From assembly GCF_020283565.1 (NCBI RefSeq), contig NC_060064.1, positions 11,150,266 to 11,214,265 on the forward strand: a DNA stretch of 64,000 nt. Reading direction: 5' to 3'. Positions within the stretch are counted from its first letter, which is position 1, and the number at the start of each line of letters is the position of its first letter. Below the pieces are notes generated by a model, which saw only the letters and a list, made by a program, of their open reading frames with translations, did no database searches and was not told the DNA's origin. Source of the DNA: Trifolium pratense. Its lineage: Eukaryota; Streptophyta; Magnoliopsida; Fabales; Fabaceae. Shown piece by piece: positions 38,979 to 49,255 of the stretch. The position numbers and the translations under genes were made by a program.

Positions 38979-39394
38979 GGCTTAAATATGCAAAAGGTCC
39001 CTGCACTTACAGGTCATTTGAGTTTTAGTCCCTGCATTTTAAAATCCTTTTATTTTGCCACTGCACTTTCATTTTACTTTAAAAATGGTCCTTGAACCCA
39101 TTTTTTTGTTGAAGTGACACATTTTTTCATGATGTGTCAATTTTATTTTACTTTTAAAAAATTACTTATTTAAGGATATTTTGATCGATTCACTGCAAAA
39201 TTAAATGAGTCATCAACTCTAAAGTCCAATCAACAGTGACAGATCAGCAAAAATGTGTCATTTCAACAAAAAAATATCTGGGGACCATTTTTAAAGTAAA
39301 ATGAAAATGCAGTGGCAAAATGAAATGTTTTTAAAACGCAAGAACTAAAACTCAAATGACTCGTAAGTGCATGGACCTTTTGCATATTTAACCC
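38979..39394. mobile_element. Mutator-type MITE (U3 copy, uninterrupted)
   Basis: 416 bp. The arms are GGCTTAAATATGCAAAAGGT and TTTTGCATATTTAACCC. The 9-bp target duplication AAGAATTAA is perfect at 38970-38978 and 39395-39403. It lacks the SINE found in the U2 copy. Confidence 0.9.
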
Positions 39395-39509
39395 AAGAAT
39401 TAATTTAAAACCAAGTGGAATCCGCAATTAAGTCGTTGGAAATAAAATTGATCTTGATTAACAAGTGCATCTGGTGTTGAATTGTAGTTTCTGATTGTAT
39501 TATAAAGTT

Positions 39510-40595
39510 AAAGCTCACATTCACATCAATTGAGAGAAGAGTTACCCTGCTCTACATGCTTAAATAAATATAATCATTAGTCATTCTGATACAAAAAGTT
39601 ATAGGGATATTCAGGTCCTTTCCCAGAGATATATGTGTATATATATATATATTAAAGAAACAAGTGTTTGCTATATGTTGCTATCAAGTGCAAACATGAA
39701 CATATATATCTCCCACGCTTGGAGTAAATCAGTAAACATTAAAAATATTCCAAAACAAAACCCTTTTTAACTAGATAATACCTCCACCTGGAAAGGTTAG
39801 AAAAATAAAATATCTTCAGCGCACTGTTGGGCACTCAGTGATGAACAGCAGCCTCACCTAGTCAATATATATCATCTCTCCTACTACAAACAATGAAATC
39901 ACAAATTTTCTTTCTTTATAAAATCTTATTATTTCCCCCATATAAGGAACCAGAAAAGCAAGGTGAAGAATGCAGATGTTGTAAGAGTTCATACTTAAAT
40001 CAAAAACCCTAACTAATCAACAGTTTACTTAAAGAAAGATATGGTGGATGGCGGATATACCTGAGGCCGTGGCAGTGGTGGTGGTGGACTCTGTTATGTG
40101 ACTGTGAAACTTATGAAGGTGGCTGTGTCATTGACAGATCAGTATGACTGATTTCTGGTTTCTATTTCAAATATATATCAAATCTGAGATCCAATCTAAT
40201 ATTGTTGTAAAAGTTGTGCTTTTGAAATTACGAAATACTTGAAGAGTTGATTCATATTTAAATCATGAGTCATACTACCTTCATTACAGTTTCAGTGTGT
40301 TCAATCAAACTATAGATGTATTTTTGGATTTTTTTTGTTGTTGAATGAACTTTATATTAAATAAAGTCAATTTTATTCATTTTTGTTTATGCTTGCATTT
40401 TGTAGTAGGACTTATCTATAGGTGTTTTGCCTTATAGGGTCAAATATGGCATTGAATTGTGATTGTGCAGATCAATCCACTAACAGGTATTTTTTTTTTT
40501 TTTTTGGTACATCCACTAACAGGTATTTTATTGGCTTAAATATTGATAGTTAAGTTTACACTCGTCATGTCGGCCGAAGATATTTTGTCATATTG
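39510..40595 (+). repeat. FTa-leader-like cassette gamma, copy 3
   Basis: Near-identical to gamma copy 2, with the TATA-like TTTATAAAATCT near 39914, AAACCCTAACTAATC near 40003, and the short frame at 40048-40101. The exon-like module starts near 40438. Confidence 0.8.
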
Positions 40596-40751
40596 TTGTC
40601 CATAAAATATAATTGGATTAGACGCAATCGCAGCTATCTAATCTAAAACTGATAATTAAGACTATTTAGAATTGTTTATGTTAATGATAATAATACGTAA
40701 TATGAATGTTTTTGAATCAACTACTATGCTTTAAAATTGTGTGAAATTCTG

Positions 40752-40834
40752 GAACTGCGATCGGGAGGAGGCTAGAACCACTTGATGTTAGAACTGACCC
40801 TTGAATCAGATTAAATTGGTGGTGGAAAACAAAA
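40752..40834 (+). mobile_element. SINE 3' fragment (U3 copy)
   Basis: Matches 29926-30001 and the body of the 5548 SINE. Confidence 0.6.
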
Positions 40835-41548
40835 TTGTGTGAAATTTTACGTGATCGAACTCTTTATTACCGGGGATCTATTCTTCTGCCAATTAGATAG
40901 TTAATATAAAAATAAAATTGTGTGAAATTTGTACAAAAAAAAAATTGTGTGAAATTGTGTGTTGTTTTTATAGCGGACAATTCAATAATACAGTTTTTTT
41001 TTTCTTTCCAAAATTATTCTTCAATTTTTAATTCAAATGATATTGATGGTCATTTTACGACTATTCTTGACGATATTTAAACTCTTCACTTTGAGATTAC
41101 AAGACTAATTCCTTAGCACTGTGATAGAACCTCAAGTATAAAATCATCTTTCAATTATTAAGATCGAGATATAATTTATCTCTTAATTCTCTTCAATTAA
41201 TTTTGAAAGACAAATTAGTATTTTATAGTCTTCAATTAAGTTGCATTAAAGCCAGTAAATTTAGTTTAGTAGTGAGGGACTTAGGTAATAGGTAGTATAC
41301 TAGAGGTTCTGGCCTCTGGGTTTGATTTTTCAGCTCAATTGTAAAAAAAAAATTGTATTAATTAAGATTGAGAAATAATTTTGAAAAGTTAATTAATGCA
41401 ACTTAAACTTTTGAGAAGATGTACACAAAAGGATAACAAAATTTTGCAACATTTTATATAGGGATAATTCAAAATTGGTTATTTATGGATTTAGTATAAA
41501 ATATGAAGAGTGTCTCGATATTCAAAATATGACAATATGACAATATTT

Positions 41549-42155
41549 AGATAAAAACAATTTCGGAGGTTTTGTCTGAACAAAAAAGATTCCGTTTTTT
41601 TTTCGGGAAAAATGTTCCGATATTTTATTCGGAAAAAAGTTTCGGATATTTTTCGGAAAAAAAGTTTCCGATATTTTTCTGGAAAATTTCTAATATTTTA
41701 TTCGAAAAAAAAAGTTTTAAATATTTTATGTTTTTTCACTCTTTTTTGTATCAGCAATACTTTTTCAAGTGAACATTTCAAAACTATTTTCCCCAAAAAA
41801 TCGGGAACTTTTTTCCGGAAAACATCGTAACTTTTTCCAGAAAAAATCGAAATCTTTTTTTCGGAAAAAATCCGAAACTTTTTTCCCGAAAAAGTAACGG
41901 AAACTTTTTTTTCCAGAAAAACTCCGGAATTGTTTTTATTTGAAATCGAAACTTTTCCCCTAAAAAATCGGGAACTTTTTTCGGGAAAAACAATTGATAA
42001 TTTTTTCCCGAAAAAATATCAAAAACTTTTTTTTCAAAAAAAAAAATTTCATACTGACAGTACATCATAATATCATATACACATTCAATCCAGACCACAT
42101 AACACATGACTCATCGGTGAGAGACCTATCATGGTCTCCCACCCTAGAATCCGCC
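41549..42155. mobile_element. Foldback Mutator-like element, copy D (left arm deleted)
   Basis: Starts in the interior at TTAGATAAAAACAATTTCGG. The left arm and left outer flank are gone. The right arm ends CCTAGAATCCGCC and is followed by TTAAGACAC (42156-42164), the partner of the same 9-mer left of copy C. Confidence 0.87.
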
Positions 42156-42634
42156 TTAAGACACTTAACAACTAGACGATTTCTGCAACCACATGCTATC
42201 TTGTTGTTGGTTCCCATACAGTCAGACAAACTCCTTTGCACAAGCTTGTCTCTTACGAAAAGCAAAGGTCATGGGAAATTCACATAAATTTACGAAATTC
42301 ACTTAAATTTGTGAATTTTCAGTAATCGATAGAATAAAAAAAGCCTTGAGACTATAACATACCGAAACAAATTTTACTGTGTGTAATTTCACACAGTTTT
42401 ATATTAAAATTGTCTGATTTAAAATATATGATCAAGTTTGTTATAACTGTTATTATAACAAAATTAATCTACACCGTCTGATTAACAATTTAATGGTCCA
42501 AATTTAAAAATAGTATAAAAACTATATAAAAATCAATTGTAACAAATCTTAATCCATATCATACTTCTCCATTTTTAACTGTTGTGGTTATTGACTTTTT
42601 GAAACATGTTAAGATTATTATGGATATATTTTAT
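42156..42634. other. Intergenic sequence right of the array
   Basis: No supported gene. On the minus strand 42160-42265 has an open phrase (LFVRDKLVQRSLSDCMGTNN) that I do not recognise. Joined to the sequence left of foldback C it would be the uninterrupted pre-insertion locus. Confidence 0.4.
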
Positions 42635-42812
42635 GGAGAATGTTAACTTGTGCCCTTAAGGGCACATGTTAAGAAGATAAATGTGGAAAAAATTTATTAA
42701 ACTTGTGGTGTATTCAATTATCTAAACATTAAATGTTTTGTATCATTAAATGCTATATTTCTATTTTTAGGTAGCTTAACATGTGCCCTTAGGGCACAAG
42801 TTAACATGACCC
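42635..42812. mobile_element. 178-bp MITE with 9-bp target duplication
   Basis: The ends are GGAGAATGTTAACTTGTGCC and GGCACAAGTTAACATGACCC (inverted), each arm carrying an inner palindrome (GTGCCCTTAAGGGCAC). The target duplication is ATATTTTAT (42626-42634, 42813-42821). It is the same family as 58616-58789. Confidence 0.88.
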
Positions 42813-43090
42813 ATATTTTATTAGTTTTGTTTTCTTTACGGAAAAACAAAGCATTTAACTATAAAAAACCATCTACCAAACCAAAACTCAGATCGTCGAA
42901 GATAAGAATTATCAACAAGCTAGTTTACACATAATCGGTACGCACTTTTAACGGAGTAGTGCCCACTTTTCTCTGCTTTTCAAATGAGCTTGTTGCAACA
43001 AATGTGTTCTCATGATTGTCTTTGTAGTACCATGCACAATTCCACCGCTTGGTAACGTGATCAATAAGTTGGTCACCCTTTCAATAGTGT

Positions 43091-43334
43091 TTGTTGTTTG
43101 TTGAGCCTAATGTAAGGACTGATATGCAACATCCATCTAAGAGCCAAGGCTCGTTTAAAACCGATATATTAGCACTTGAGCCTAAAACACCATTGGGTAA
43201 GCTCAAAAAGCTTACTATAGTTGGTCGATTGTGGTTGCGCATGTTGCACGATATGGTACCTTTGTGCGCCATAGGCAATGTTTACTTCTATATATGTAAA
43301 ATTTGTAATTGTTTATTACCATGGATAAAAAAGT
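43091..43334 (+). pseudogene. Unrecognised degraded coding-like stretch
   Basis: An open frame that reads VEPNVRTDMQHPSKSQGSFK ... ALEPKTPLGKLKKLTIVGRL. Composition and length look coding, but I cannot name the family. The frame starts without convincing context and runs into the FT exon-4 fragment, so a decayed gene or transposon ORF is the likeliest reading. No function is claimed. Confidence 0.3.
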
Positions 43335-43441
43335 TGTTTATCACTATAATATTATGGAAAAGTCCACCACCCGCTTGAAAATTCATCGTTTTGCATGTAT
43401 ATTATTTTATAATCACAATGTAGATAGAGTGTGTATTGTCC
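43335..43441 (+). pseudogene. FT exon 4 fragment
   Basis: ATTATGGAAAAGTCCACCAC parallels the GGTTATGAAAAGCCACGACC of the intact FTa exon 4, and ATTCATCGTTTTG is identical in both. The next 35 bases align with a single-base gap (TATATTATTT ... CAATGTAGA-AGAGT). Similarity stops at about 43441, before the APGWRQNF segment. IHRF is still readable, but the downstream frame is shifted. No exons 1-3 are recognisable near it. This is a remnant of an additional FTa-type gene about 8 kb upstream of the intact one. Confidence 0.78.
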
Positions 43442-44516
43442 AATTGAAGGGGATTGTTTTTCGTGAACATTTCATTGGACAGAATCATAACCCAAAAAAA
43501 TGAAGACAAGATTTTCAATATTCACGAAAGACAATCTCCTCTCATTAGACAAGACATGCTCTTTCTATATTGTGATGATAAAATAATTACACACAAAACG
43601 GTGAATTTTTAAGTGGGTCGTGGACTTTTCTATAATATGACTAGTAATAAACAATTTTTTTTTCATGAGTAGTATTAACTTTTACTTTGGAGTGTATAAC
43701 AACTCTTAAGATTTGTCAACAAACTCTTAAAGTGCGTGCTAAGATAAACAACTTATTTACACTTTATAATCCACATATTTATTGTAATAAAAGTTAATCA
43801 TGATAAGCGTTTATGCATAAATTTACCTAAATTATTTTTATAAATTTTAGGTGCGTGCAAGAATTGAATTTTTTTTGTCAAATAGTCTATTGACTAAAAG
43901 TTTATCTTTTAAGGTGAATCATCTGTTAAAAAAACAAAAGAAGTTATATTTTTTTTTATTTAAATAAGTTATATTAGAGAACTAATAAAAATAAGTTAGA
44001 AAAAATATAAAATGGTAATAAACTATTTTTTTAAACCGTCTCACAAAATTTATGTCGGCTGATAAGCTCAAATAAGTAGATCTTGTTTGGATTCGTCTTA
44101 TTTTTGAATTTATGCAAATAGATTATGCAAATAAATAAACTTTTATGATAATTCATAAGTTTTCACCAACAAAAAGGTTATCTTTGTAAGTTATTTTATC
44201 ATTAACTACCTTGAAAAACTTATAATAATAAATAAAAGCTTATTTATTTGCATAAGCTATTTTGTATAAGATAAAAAATAAGTCAATCCAAATGGGTCAA
44301 AAATAGTTTATTTTTTAGCTTATGAAATAATTTATGTAAATAAATAAATTTTTTATGTTAATTCATAAGTTTTTTTTTACAATATGTTAATTCACAAGTT
44401 TTTACTAACAAAAATTATATCTTCAAGTTGTTTTTTCATAAAATAGTATAAACTAGTATTTTTAATTTTTTTGGGTTTCACAAAGTATCCGACTACTAGA
44501 TCACATAATCTGGTTT
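43442..44516. other. AT-rich intergenic sequence
   Basis: No gene seen. Phrases such as ACTTTTATGATAATTCATAA and CATAAGCTATTTTGTATAAG recur in both orientations and resemble the dispersed repeat near 1970-2130 of block R. Confidence 0.4.
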
Positions 44517-44632
44517 GGGGGTCAGTTCTGGTTTTAAGTGGTTTCATCCCCCTCTCGATCGCAATTGCGGGGATCGAAACGTGATCCTACTTATTAAATT
44601 CAGCGTCAATCACCATTTAACCAACTAATAAT
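44517..44632 (-). mobile_element. tRNA-derived SINE
   Basis: Reverse complement of the 5548 family: GGTTTGGGGGTCAGTTCTGG, AAGTGGTTTCATCCCCCTCT, then GGGGATCGAAACGTGATCCT (B box) and ACCATTTAACCAACTAA (A-box side). It lies about 220 bp upstream of the FTa leader. Confidence 0.7.
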
Positions 44633-44849
44633 CGATAATATTATAAACTATTTTGGTATAAGATAAAAAATAAATCGTGATAATTATACTATTCTTTTTT
44701 CACTTTTGAGCTTTAAATTCCATCCAATAAATGTCTGACTTTAGTTTATTACAGGACTTTATATTATTCCCAAAAAAGCATAAATCTTAATTTAATGATA
44801 AAATTAAAATTTGCCAAACATAGCAAAATATCAGTCTGTGGTCTGGACT

Positions 44850-44984
44850 AGAAAATAATATCTGGAACGCAGCAGCCGTCACACTTGCGAACTCATCATC
44901 TCACATGGCCACATGCACTTCTTCTTTTCGCCTCAAATCATAAACCGCTTCTAATTTTTCACCTCTTTCTATAAAATCCTAATT
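44850..44984 (+). promoter_or_regulatory. FTa upstream leader (delta), distal part with TATA-like box
   Basis: Contains TCACCTCTTTCTATAAAATC (44959-44978), with TATAAAA at 44970-44976. It corresponds to CATCTCTTTC and TTTCTTTATAAAATCT in the gamma cassettes. The copia element at 44990 separates it from the rest of the leader. Calling it the FTa core promoter is an inference from position and from conservation in gamma. Confidence 0.5.
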
Positions 44985-44989
44985 ATATT

Positions 44990-45230
44990 TGTTGCAGATG
45001 TATAAGAAAATATTTGCTGCAAAATTGAAACTGATGTATTGACTTGAAACTGATTAAATACAAAAGCAACCAACTAGAATACTAGAAAATAGGAAACCAC
45101 TAATCCCACGTTTACAACTTCTAATAACATGGGATACTCCTAAGAATACTCCTAAGAAAAATAACAAAAGCAACAGACCTTCCTAACAAATAGGATTTTA
45201 TTAAAGAAACTAACAATTAAAATCTTAACA
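44990..45230 (-). repeat. 3' LTR of the copia element
   Basis: 241 bp, identical by eye to 49954-50194. Confidence 0.95.
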
Positions 45231-45260
45231 CCCTCCCTTAAACTGAATGCTATCTATCAT

Positions 45261-48200
45261 TCAGTTTAACACTGATCTTGAACAAACTCCAAGCAACCCA
45301 CGTAGCTTTGCAAATGCTTCTCGTTTTAGAGACTTTGTCATGATATCTGCCACTTGGTCTTCACTTCGACAATAAACCAAATCTATGGTTCTATCAGTCA
45401 CAAGATCACGAAGAAAATGATACCTGACATCTATATGTTTACTTCGCCCGTGTAAAACTGGATTTTTTGACAGTTTGATAGTTGAACTATTATCACAATG
45501 AATCACAGTTGGCCCATCCTGATAAAAATGCAGCTCTTCAAGAAGTCTTCTTAACCAAATTGCTTGACATGCAGAAGTTGCCGCAGCTATGAACTCTGCT
45601 TCGGTTGTGGACAAAGTAACAATTTTTTGCTTCTTTGATGCCCATGATACAGCAGCTGATCCCATCATAAACACGTGGCCAGATGTACTTCGCCTATCGT
45701 CTAAATCACCCGCATAATCATTGTCGGTGAAACCAGTCAAAACAGATCCTCCATTTTTCATATAGAAAATACCAAAATCTGTTGTTCCTTTCAAGTAACG
45801 AAACACCCTTTTTGCGACTTTGAGATGCAGCTCTGTTGGACTTTCCATGTACCTACTAATCAAACACACAGCATACATAATATCGGGCCTAGTGGTTGTC
45901 AAATACATTAAACTTCCAACAATTTGTTTGAAGTAAGTACTATCAATCCTCTCTCCATCAAGATCACTTGAGAGCTTTAATCCTGGTTCTGTTGGAGTTC
46001 CAACTGGATTACAATTCTCCATGTGAAACCTCTTCAAAACTTCCTTAGCATATTTCTTTTGGCCAATGAACAAACCAGAAGTTGTTTGCACTACTTCTAT
46101 ACCAAGAAAATATTTCATCTTTCCTAAATCAGTCATGTCAAAATCAGCCATCATGACATTTTTAAAATCAGAAAACATAGCTTCATCAGTGCCGGTGAAA
46201 ATCAGATCATCAACATATAAGCAAACTATCAATATTTTACCTCCTTCTCCAGATTTGATAAATAAAGTGTGCTCATATGGACATTTAATGAAACCTGCCT
46301 TCTCAAAGTGATCTTCTATACAACTATACCAAGCTCGTGGTGCCTGCTTCAAACCATATAAGGCCTTTTTAAGTTTGTAAACCTTATGTTCACTACCTTT
46401 TACCACATAACCAGGAGGTTGTTCAATGTAGACTTGCTCAACTAGTTCACCATTAAGGAAAGCTGATTTTACATCAAGTTGGAAAACGGGCCATGAATTT
46501 TGTGCTGCTAATGAAACCACCAACCGAATAGTATCTTGTCTTGCTACAGGAGCAAAAACTTCTTCATAATCAACTCCATGTTCTTGCTTGTAGCCTTTCA
46601 CAACAAGCTTTGCTTTGAACTTGTCAATCTCTCCCTTTTCATTCAATTTTGTCTTATAAACCCACTTCACACCAATAGTTTTTTGCCCTTTAGGAAGATC
46701 AGTTAACTCCCAAGTCTTATTCTTCTCTATGGCTTCAATTTCAGCATCCATAGCTTTTTTCCATTTTTCTTCTTTCACTGCTTCTGTGAACATTATAGGA
46801 TCCGAGCCTGTAAATAAAGCAAAATGTGCCGTTGTATCTTCATCAGATAATTCACCTCCACTCTCATAATCATTCATCCAAGGTGGTCTTCTCCTTTGTC
46901 GCGGTGCTTCTGAAATTGATGATTCATCTTCATGTGGAGTTGACACAGCTGTTGACGGATTTGGTGAAACTTCTCCAAGGGATTGAGTAGGGAGCTGCAA
47001 TTGTGATTCAGACTCTTGATTTTTCTCGACAATTTCCTCAACATCTTTTACAGTTTGTTGTTGCTCGTTGCTGCTCCAATCCCATGTATTTTCTTCATCA
47101 AAGAGAACATCTCGACTAATGATTATTTTCTTGGTAACAGGATTATATAACTTGTACGCCTTTGACTCCTCACTAACACCAATAAAGATACACTTCACAC
47201 TCTTATCGTCAAGCTTTGTTCTCTTTTCATTTGCAACTTGTGCATACGATATACACCCAAAGACTCTAAAGTGATCAACCGATGGTCTTACTTTGCTCCA
47301 AGCTTCCTGTGGTGTTATGTTTTTCACAGCAAGGGTGGGACTTCGATTGAGTACATGAATATTCCAATTGACTGCTTCTGCCCAGAATGTCTTCGGAATA
47401 CCCCTTTTCACTAGCATGCTTCGCACCATGTTCATTATTGTCTGATTCTTTCTTTCGGCTACACCATTTTGTTGTGGTGTGTATGCTGTAGTAAGCTTCC
47501 TCCTTATTCCATGTGTTTCACAAAAAATTGCAAAGTCATGCGAGTTAAACTCACCACCACGATCTGTCCGAAGGGTCTGAATGTGCTCGCCAGATTGTCT
47601 TTCAACTCGAGCCTTAAAGCTTTTAAAAACAATAAAAGCTTCAGATTTCTCTTGCAAGAAATAAACCCATGTTTTTCGACTATAATCATCTATGAAGGTG
47701 ATAAAGTACCTTTTGTTTCCGTTAGATGTCGGATTGATCGGTCCACAAATGTCTGAATGCACCAACTGTAGAATTTTCTTAGCTCTCCATGCTTTTCCTT
47801 GCGGGAAAGAGTCACGATGTTGTTTACCAACAATACAATCTTCACACATTTCCATAGGATTATTGATATTGGGCAGTCCTTCCACCATGTTCTTCTCACA
47901 TAAGATTTTCAAGCCATTAAAACTTAAATGACCATAACGCAGATGCCATAACCATGCTGGATCTTGTATTCTTGTCGATAAACAATTATGGACATCATGC
48001 TTAATGTGCAGAGGGAACATACGATTGGTTGTCATTTCAGCTTCAGCTATTAAGCCCTTCTTAGGATGATGAATTTGACACCTACTTTGTTGGATGATGA
48101 TGGTGTAACCCTTCTCTTGAAGTTGGCCCATACTAATGAGATTGCTTTTCAAATCTGGGATATAAAACACACTAGAAATTGTATGCACAATGTTGTTTTT

Positions 48201-48503
48201 TATGTGAAATTTAATATCCCCTTTTCCCATGACAGACATACAAGAATTGTTACCAAGCTTCACGGTTTCTCTAAATGTTTCATCAAACTCATAAAACAAA
48301 GATTTGTTTCCACACATGTGATTGCTACAACCAGAATCTAAATACCAAGTATTACATGATGAATTATTCTTGTCTATGTAAGCCATCAAGAGCAATTCTT
48401 CTTCAGTTTCACAAAAGTTTACCTTAGTTTCTTTTCCTTTGTCAGGGCATTCATACTGATAGTGGCCATGCTTGTGACAGTAATAACATTCCACCCTTGA
48501 CAT
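45261..48503 (-). CDS. Copia polyprotein: zinc knuckle, protease, integrase, RT, RNase H
   Basis: 1080 residues. Domains in order are a CCHC zinc knuckle (C6, C9, H14, C19), an aspartic protease with WYLDSG (residues 53-58), and a gag-pre-integrase HLRYGHLSFNGL followed by the CEDCIVGKQ zinc site. The integrase core (VHSDICGP, DRGGEF) ends before an RT with GVKWVYKTKLNEKGEIDKFK and the catalytic CLYVDDLIF. RNase H follows, with GFTDNDYAGDLDDRRSTSG, LSTTEAEFIA and HCDN, and the protein ends in KHIDVRYHFLRD and DIMTKSL. All catalytic motifs look intact. The preceding gag is in the same frame, 17 codons plus one TGA away, so this was one gag-pol frame. The listed Met start is only the first after that stop. 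Read-through or an alternative start would be needed for expression. Confidence 0.95.
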   Translation of the reverse strand: MSRVECYYCHKHGHYQYECPDKGKETKVNFCETEEELLLMAYIDKNNSSCNTWYLDSGCSNHMCGNKSLFYEFDETFRETVKLGNNSCMSVMGKGDIKFHIKNNIVHTISSVFYIPDLKSNLISMGQLQEKGYTIIIQQSRCQIHHPKKGLIAEAEMTTNRMFPLHIKHDVHNCLSTRIQDPAWLWHLRYGHLSFNGLKILCEKNMVEGLPNINNPMEMCEDCIVGKQHRDSFPQGKAWRAKKILQLVHSDICGPINPTSNGNKRYFITFIDDYSRKTWVYFLQEKSEAFIVFKSFKARVERQSGEHIQTLRTDRGGEFNSHDFAIFCETHGIRRKLTTAYTPQQNGVAERKNQTIMNMVRSMLVKRGIPKTFWAEAVNWNIHVLNRSPTLAVKNITPQEAWSKVRPSVDHFRVFGCISYAQVANEKRTKLDDKSVKCIFIGVSEESKAYKLYNPVTKKIIISRDVLFDEENTWDWSSNEQQQTVKDVEEIVEKNQESESQLQLPTQSLGEVSPNPSTAVSTPHEDESSISEAPRQRRRPPWMNDYESGGELSDEDTTAHFALFTGSDPIMFTEAVKEEKWKKAMDAEIEAIEKNKTWELTDLPKGQKTIGVKWVYKTKLNEKGEIDKFKAKLVVKGYKQEHGVDYEEVFAPVARQDTIRLVVSLAAQNSWPVFQLDVKSAFLNGELVEQVYIEQPPGYVVKGSEHKVYKLKKALYGLKQAPRAWYSCIEDHFEKAGFIKCPYEHTLFIKSGEGGKILIVCLYVDDLIFTGTDEAMFSDFKNVMMADFDMTDLGKMKYFLGIEVVQTTSGLFIGQKKYAKEVLKRFHMENCNPVGTPTEPGLKLSSDLDGERIDSTYFKQIVGSLMYLTTTRPDIMYAVCLISRYMESPTELHLKVAKRVFRYLKGTTDFGIFYMKNGGSVLTGFTDNDYAGDLDDRRSTSGHVFMMGSAAVSWASKKQKIVTLSTTEAEFIAAATSACQAIWLRRLLEELHFYQDGPTVIHCDNSSTIKLSKNPVLHGRSKHIDVRYHFLRDLVTDRTIDLVYCRSEDQVADIMTKSLKREAFAKLRGLLGVCSRSVLN

Positions 48504-48554
48504 GTCAAATTGATTGTAACGTCCTCTGCCTCTTCCTCGAAATCCCCCACGTCC

Positions 48555-49232
48555 TCATCCTCGAGAAATGGTTCCTTCATGAGCAGTGACTTTCAAGGCT
48601 TGCTCCTCCACGACATAGCTGCCCATCCTTTGTTCATGAACTAACAGCGAGCTTTGCAACTCATCAATCGAAAGACTATCAATGCCATTCGATTCTTTAA
48701 TGGAACACACCACATAGTCAAATTTGTGTGTCATGGAGCGAAGGATTTTTTCAATGACTGCAACATCTTCCAGTTTGTCTCCATTAATACGCATCTTGTT
48801 TGCAATTGACAGTGTTCTTGAAAAATAATCATTGACCGACTCTCCTTCCTTCATGTGAAGAATTTCGAACTCTTTGCGAAGAGCTTGGAGTTGTGCACGT
48901 TTTACCCGTGCAGTGCCTTGGTACTTCTTCTTCATTGAATCCCAAATATCCTTAGCGGTGTCCTTCTTTAGGATGGTCTCCAATACAGCACGATCGATTG
49001 CTTGAAACAAATAATTCTTTGCCTTTAGATCCTTCAATCTCTGATCATCCAACGTCTTTTTTTGTGCTTCTGTCAGAGCAGTTTCACTAGCATGTTCAGT
49101 GATGCCAGTTTCCACAAGAGTCCAATACTCCTTAGATTTCAAGAAATTTTCCATCAACATACTCCAATGATCATAGTGACCATCGAAGCATGGAATAGCA
49201 GGTTGAACAAAGCTACTATTTTCAGAAGTCAT
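48555..49232 (-). CDS. Copia Gag (capsid, UBN2-type), ending at a premature TGA
   Basis: 225 residues. The N-terminus (IPCFDGHYDHWSMLMENFLK) and the middle (LQALRKEFEILHMKEGESVN, NKMRINGDKLEDVAVIEKIL) are typical of plant copia Gag/UBN2 capsid. The frame closes with SRG then TGA (48555-48557), inside a Gly-Arg-rich linker that would otherwise run GRGGFRGRGRGRYNQFD into the zinc knuckle of the next frame. Neighbouring linker codons suggest a CGA to TGA transition, a typical methyl-C decay. The start Met lies 23 bp from the nested hAT MITE, so the 5' leader is also disturbed. Confidence 0.93.
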   Translation of the reverse strand: MTSENSSFVQPAIPCFDGHYDHWSMLMENFLKSKEYWTLVETGITEHASETALTEAQKKTLDDQRLKDLKAKNYLFQAIDRAVLETILKKDTAKDIWDSMKKKYQGTARVKRAQLQALRKEFEILHMKEGESVNDYFSRTLSIANKMRINGDKLEDVAVIEKILRSMTHKFDYVVCSIKESNGIDSLSIDELQSSLLVHEQRMGSYVVEEQALKVTAHEGTISRG

Positions 49233-49255
49233 TATAACAATCTTGCTACGGCAAG

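Larger units (their letters stand above)
36210..41529 (+). repeat. Segmental duplication block U, copy 3
   Basis: Near-identical to U2 without the LINE and SINE. It ends ATTCAAAATA at 41529, where a deletion junction joins it to the interior of foldback D through a short GACAATAT duplication. Confidence 0.93.

Noticed and set aside
45300..48350. Plus-strand frames antisense to the copia polyprotein (for example 46066-46311, 47469-47756)
   Set aside because: They are shadow frames of the long minus-strand polyprotein and lack domains.
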